Positions 13,891-15,715 of a DNA stretch of 15,715 bases are shown here, piece by piece. Position 1 is the first letter of the stretch; every line of letters starts with the position of its first letter. The DNA is from DATIGJ01 sp035644155. GTDB lineage: Bacteria > Patescibacteriota > Microgenomatia > Levybacterales > UBA12049. The notes under the pieces are model-generated. The model ran no database searches. It was not told where the DNA came from and saw only the letters and a program-made list of their open reading frames with translations. The DNA lies in assembly GCA_035644155.1 (NCBI GenBank), contig DASQPC010000050.1, positions 1 through 15,715 of the forward strand, written 5' to 3'. The position numbers and the translations under genes were made by a program.

Positions 13891-14339
13891 ATGAAAAAAT
13901 TGTTGTTAATACATCAGGGTTTGCTATAGGAATAGCGCCACAAGTTCTTGTTACTCAGGGAATAGGTTCGTGTGTTGCAATCTGTCTCTATGAAAAAAAA
14001 CAAAAAATTGGAGCATTGCTACATATTATGTTACCGCATGCAGAAAGTGACAAGTTAAATCCTCTCCGTTTTGCTGATACTGCTCTCTCTTTTATTATTA
14101 TTGAGCTTGAGAAAAAAGGAGTAAGCAAAGAGGGTCTTAGCGTAAAACTTGTCGGTGGAGCGCATATGTTTGCGACATTTGATAGCAAATCTGATATTGG
14201 AACAAAAAATGGATTAGCAATTAAAAAAATTTTGGCAGATATGCGTATTATTATTGAAAGCGAAGATCTTGGAGGAGCTGTTGGAAGAAGTTTGGAGTTT
14301 GATCTCCTGTCAGGTCTTGTGAAAATCTTTACAAGATAG
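13887..14339 (+). CDS. cheD: Chemoreceptor glutamine deamidase CheD
   Basis: This 150-residue protein has the family's normal length. The catalytic residues align without gaps to Thermotoga CheD numbering, offset by two: T23 (LVTQGIGSCVAICLY), C29 in GSC, and H46 in GALLHIMLPH. The conserved KLVGGAHMF and IGTKNGLAIKKIL segments follow, and the C-terminus ends in a VGRSLEFDLLSG-type strand. CheD deamidates receptor glutamines and binds CheC, exchanging partners according to CheY-P level. The start codon overlaps the cheC stop by 4 bases, indicating coupled translation with its partner. Confidence 0.93.
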   Translation: MNEKIVVNTSGFAIGIAPQVLVTQGIGSCVAICLYEKKQKIGALLHIMLPHAESDKLNPLRFADTALSFIIIELEKKGVSKEGLSVKLVGGAHMFATFDSKSDIGTKNGLAIKKILADMRIIIESEDLGGAVGRSLEFDLLSGLVKIFTR

Positions 14340-14351
14340 TAAGATAACATT

Positions 14352-14711
14352 ATGGCTGCGATAATTTTAGTTGGTGAAGATGATAAATTTTTGGGTAAAG
14401 TTTTTTTAGCAAAATTGAGTGCCGCAGGTTTTGATGTGACTCTTGCGGAAAATGGTCAGGAAGTTTTGGAAAAAGCTCGTCTGAAGAAACCTGACTTACT
14501 CCTTCTTGATTTAATTATGCCGGTGAAAGATGGCTTTGAAACATTGCAAGAATTACGAGCAGATCCGAATTTGAAAGATATAAAAGTGATCATAACATCG
14601 ACACTCCAGCAACCTGAAGATCTTGCAAAAACCAAACAACTTGGTGCAAGTGGTTATCTTAACAAAGAAGATATCCATGCTATTGTACAAAACGTACAAA
14701 AATTTCTCTAA
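14352..14711 (+). CDS. Second CheY-like response regulator (single receiver)
   Basis: This 119-residue lone receiver has acidic residues E9-D10-D11 (LVGEDDKFL), phosphoacceptor D53 (LLLLDLIMPVKDG), S83 at the switch position (IITSTLQQPED) and K105 (GYLNKED). The Lys is followed by Glu where Pro is usual. The sequence differs clearly from the cheY in the same operon, and looks closer to the stand-alone receivers found with pilus or adaptation systems; that comparison is by eye. It lies 12 bases after cheD with no separate promoter evident, so it is probably the last gene of the operon. It could be the output regulator or a phosphate sink. Confidence 0.9.
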   Translation: MAAIILVGEDDKFLGKVFLAKLSAAGFDVTLAENGQEVLEKARLKKPDLLLLDLIMPVKDGFETLQELRADPNLKDIKVIITSTLQQPEDLAKTKQLGASGYLNKEDIHAIVQNVQKFL

Positions 14712-14735
14712 CTGTGTGTAATTCTCCTCGGTGGG

Positions 14736-14741
14736 TATAAT
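14736..14741 (+). promoter_or_regulatory. -10 box before the 32-residue microprotein
   Basis: TATAAT lies 8 nt before ATG 14750, the usual near-leaderless spacing in this window. The candidate -35 region (TGTGTG at 14713-14718) is poor. Confidence 0.45.
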
Positions 14742-14749
14742 TATTATTT

Positions 14750-14848
14750 ATGTTAAAGAATAATAGAAATCTAGCAATTATAGCGCTTATCTCAACCATT
14801 GCAATTCCTTGGATATTTATTACCGGAGTTGAAAAAACAGTAATGTAA
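14750..14848 (+). CDS. 32-residue single-helix microprotein upstream of the VOC gene
   Basis: ATG 14750 to TAA 14848 encodes 32 residues. The start is MLKNNRN, followed by one hydrophobic helix LAIIALISTIAIPWIFI (8-24) and the tail TGVEKTVM. Basic N-terminus plus one membrane segment predicts an inner-membrane microprotein. The supporting context is a TATAAT at leaderless distance, and a stop codon that runs directly into the perfect Shine-Dalgarno sequence of the next gene. It could be a functional small membrane protein, or a leader whose translation controls access to that ribosome site. No homologue is recognised. Confidence 0.5.
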   Translation: MLKNNRNLAIIALISTIAIPWIFITGVEKTVM

Positions 14849-14860
14849 AGGAGGTGATTA
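14847..14860 (+). promoter_or_regulatory. Perfect ribosome binding site of the VOC gene
   Basis: AAAGGAGGTGATTA is fully complementary to a canonical 16S 3' end and lies 3 nt before ATG 14864 (about 7-8 nt from the GGAGG core). It overlaps the stop codon of the microprotein, so the two are probably translationally linked. Confidence 0.75.
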
Positions 14861-14863
14861 AGT

Positions 14864-15247
14864 ATGTTTAACGCAAAAGCAGCATTTAGCGGTTTCTCAG
14901 TAGATAATTTGGAAAAAGCCAAAAAGTTTTATACAGAGACCTTAGAACTAAAATTGGAAGATGAAAATATGGGGCTAAAATTTCAGCTACCAGGTGGTGG
15001 TAAGATATTTATCTATGCAAAAGACAATCATCAACCAGCCACTTTTACTATTTTAAACTTTGTGGTGGAGAATATTGATGAAGCAGTGGATGAACTAACC
15101 AAACGTGGCGTCAATTTCGAAACATATGAAGGGTTTGGTCAAGATGAAAAAGGAATTGCCAGAGGTATTTCAGCAAAGCAAGGACCAGATATCGCTTGGT
15201 TTAAAGATCCAGCAGGAAATATTTTAGCAGTGTTACAAGAAGGATAA
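14864..15247 (+). CDS. VOC superfamily (glyoxalase/bleomycin-resistance-like) protein
   Basis: This 127-residue protein has the paired beta-alpha-beta-beta-beta modules of the vicinal-oxygen-chelate fold. Module 1 contains FSVDNLEKAKKFYTETLELK (the D...A..FY....L pattern) and module 2 contains VENIDEAVDELTKRGVNFE, ending in WFKDPAGNILAVLQE. The usual metal ligands look absent: there is no His in the first strand, and Ala stands where Glu normally follows DPxGN. It may therefore be non-metal-binding, and substrate cannot be inferred. It has the strongest ribosome site in the window, unlike its neighbours, which could mean acquisition from a Shine-Dalgarno-rich donor. It converges on the partial gene at 15257 with a 9-base gap. 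Confidence 0.83.
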   Translation: MFNAKAAFSGFSVDNLEKAKKFYTETLELKLEDENMGLKFQLPGGGKIFIYAKDNHQPATFTILNFVVENIDEAVDELTKRGVNFETYEGFGQDEKGIARGISAKQGPDIAWFKDPAGNILAVLQEG

Positions 15248-15256
15248 CGCCATCGT

Positions 15257-15715
15257 TTACGGAGTAATTGGTTGACTGGAGAGATTCCAAATTTGCATTG
15301 TTGTTATATCTGCTTGCGCCTTGCAAGTCGTGACGTTTTCCGCTGTTGTCCCATTTTGATTTGCAAATGTTATCGTGTTTTGAGGTGATAGTTGATGGCT
15401 AAAGGTTACTGGTGTTGTTTGTATGCCAGTGCTACATTGTGGCCCATTTGGATAGTGTACTTGAGAATAAACAGTTTGGCCGGAAGACAATTGGAAAATT
15501 TGTGGAGCACTTATTCCAAGCCGTGAAATATTAATATTAGTTACTGTTTGGGTATTATACTTTGGTGTGATGTCATTATTTCCGATGATTTGGCAAGTTT
15601 GTTGTGAAATATTTTTTATGGTGAATGTTCCATAAATGTTTCCTGCTGCGGGACTAAGGGTAAGAAGTGTTTGTAGATTCTGAGGGGTACAGTAGGTTGC
15701 TCCGGTGGGAGAGGG
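15257..15715 (-). CDS. C-terminal part of a secreted DUF4232-like protein (cut by window edge)
   Basis: The minus-strand frame is open from the right edge to the stop at 15257, giving 152 visible residues; the true start lies outside the window. The sequence is rich in Thr, Gln, Asn and Ser with four Cys, and predicts beta-strands. It contains YCTPQNLQTLLTLSPAAGN, then GTFTIKNISQQTCQIIGN, and near the end PQCSTG and TTCKAQ. The pattern of a Cys near the start and N-x-S...TC-x-(I/L)-x-G is that of DUF4232 beta-sandwich domains of secreted or surface proteins. Any signal peptide or anchor would be upstream. Function is unknown, and the family match is tentative. Confidence 0.55.
   Translation of the reverse strand, partial: PSPTGATYCTPQNLQTLLTLSPAAGNIYGTFTIKNISQQTCQIIGNNDITPKYNTQTVTNINISRLGISAPQIFQLSSGQTVYSQVHYPNGPQCSTGIQTTPVTFSHQLSPQNTITFANQNGTTAENVTTCKAQADITTMQIWNLSSQPITP

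Noticed and set aside
1..15715. tRNA, rRNA, CRISPR array, riboswitch or origin
   Set aside because: No cloverleaf, rRNA segment, regularly spaced direct repeats, or known riboswitch core was seen in the short intergenic gaps.

Overview
The window reads as a low-GC bacterial chromosome segment with short intergenic gaps and genes on both strands. Most promoter-proximal genes follow sigma70-type boxes (TTGACA-like, 17-18 bp spacer, TATAAT-like) placed so close to the start codon that the mRNA would be leaderless or nearly so. Operon-internal genes and two possibly acquired genes instead carry Shine-Dalgarno sequences, some perfect. The gene mix (minimal PilB-type ATPase, membrane-anchored NlpE-like protein, stand-alone topoisomerase-type zinc ribbons, DUF4232-like secreted protein, HEAT-like protein) would fit a Patescibacteria/CPR-type bacterium. 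That lineage is inference; no rRNA or ribosomal protein is present to test it. Nothing archaeal is required, and TGA is used as an ordinary stop.

Layout. Positions 1-1001 (minus strand) hold the N-terminus of a methionine sulfoxide reductase B and an NlpE-like membrane-anchored protein. Positions 1002-1091 are a divergent promoter region. Positions 1092-3279 encode a 62-residue two-helix membrane protein, a 509-residue protein with a HEAT-like C-terminal half, and a 71-residue YtxH-like protein. Positions 3280-3620 hold a broken IS30-family element whose transposase N-terminus lies on the minus strand. Positions 3621-7336 carry trhO (tRNA uridine hydroxylase), a minimal PilB/GspE-type ATPase, an overlapping DUF84-type NTPase, and an HExxH metallopeptidase-like gene with an apparent -1 frameshift near its 5' end. 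A triple zinc-ribbon gene lies on the minus strand at 7358-7921.

From 8029 to 14711 runs the main unit, a compact chemosensory operon: MCP, CheW, CheY, CheB, CheA, CheC, CheD and a second CheY-like receiver. There is no cheR, cheZ or flagellar gene in the window. The MCP passes a periplasmic signal across the membrane, CheW couples it to the CheA kinase, CheA phosphorylates CheY, CheB and perhaps the last receiver, CheC removes phosphate from CheY, and CheB and CheD modify the receptor. With a pilus-type ATPase as the only motility-like gene nearby, and with the two genes sharing an 11-bp identical promoter element, the most interesting hypothesis is that this system controls type IV pili rather than flagella.

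After the operon come a 32-codon single-helix microprotein whose stop codon merges into a perfect Shine-Dalgarno sequence, a VOC-family (glyoxalase-like) protein, and the C-terminal part of a secreted Cys-containing protein on the minus strand. No tRNA, rRNA, CRISPR array or convincing intrinsic terminator was seen.
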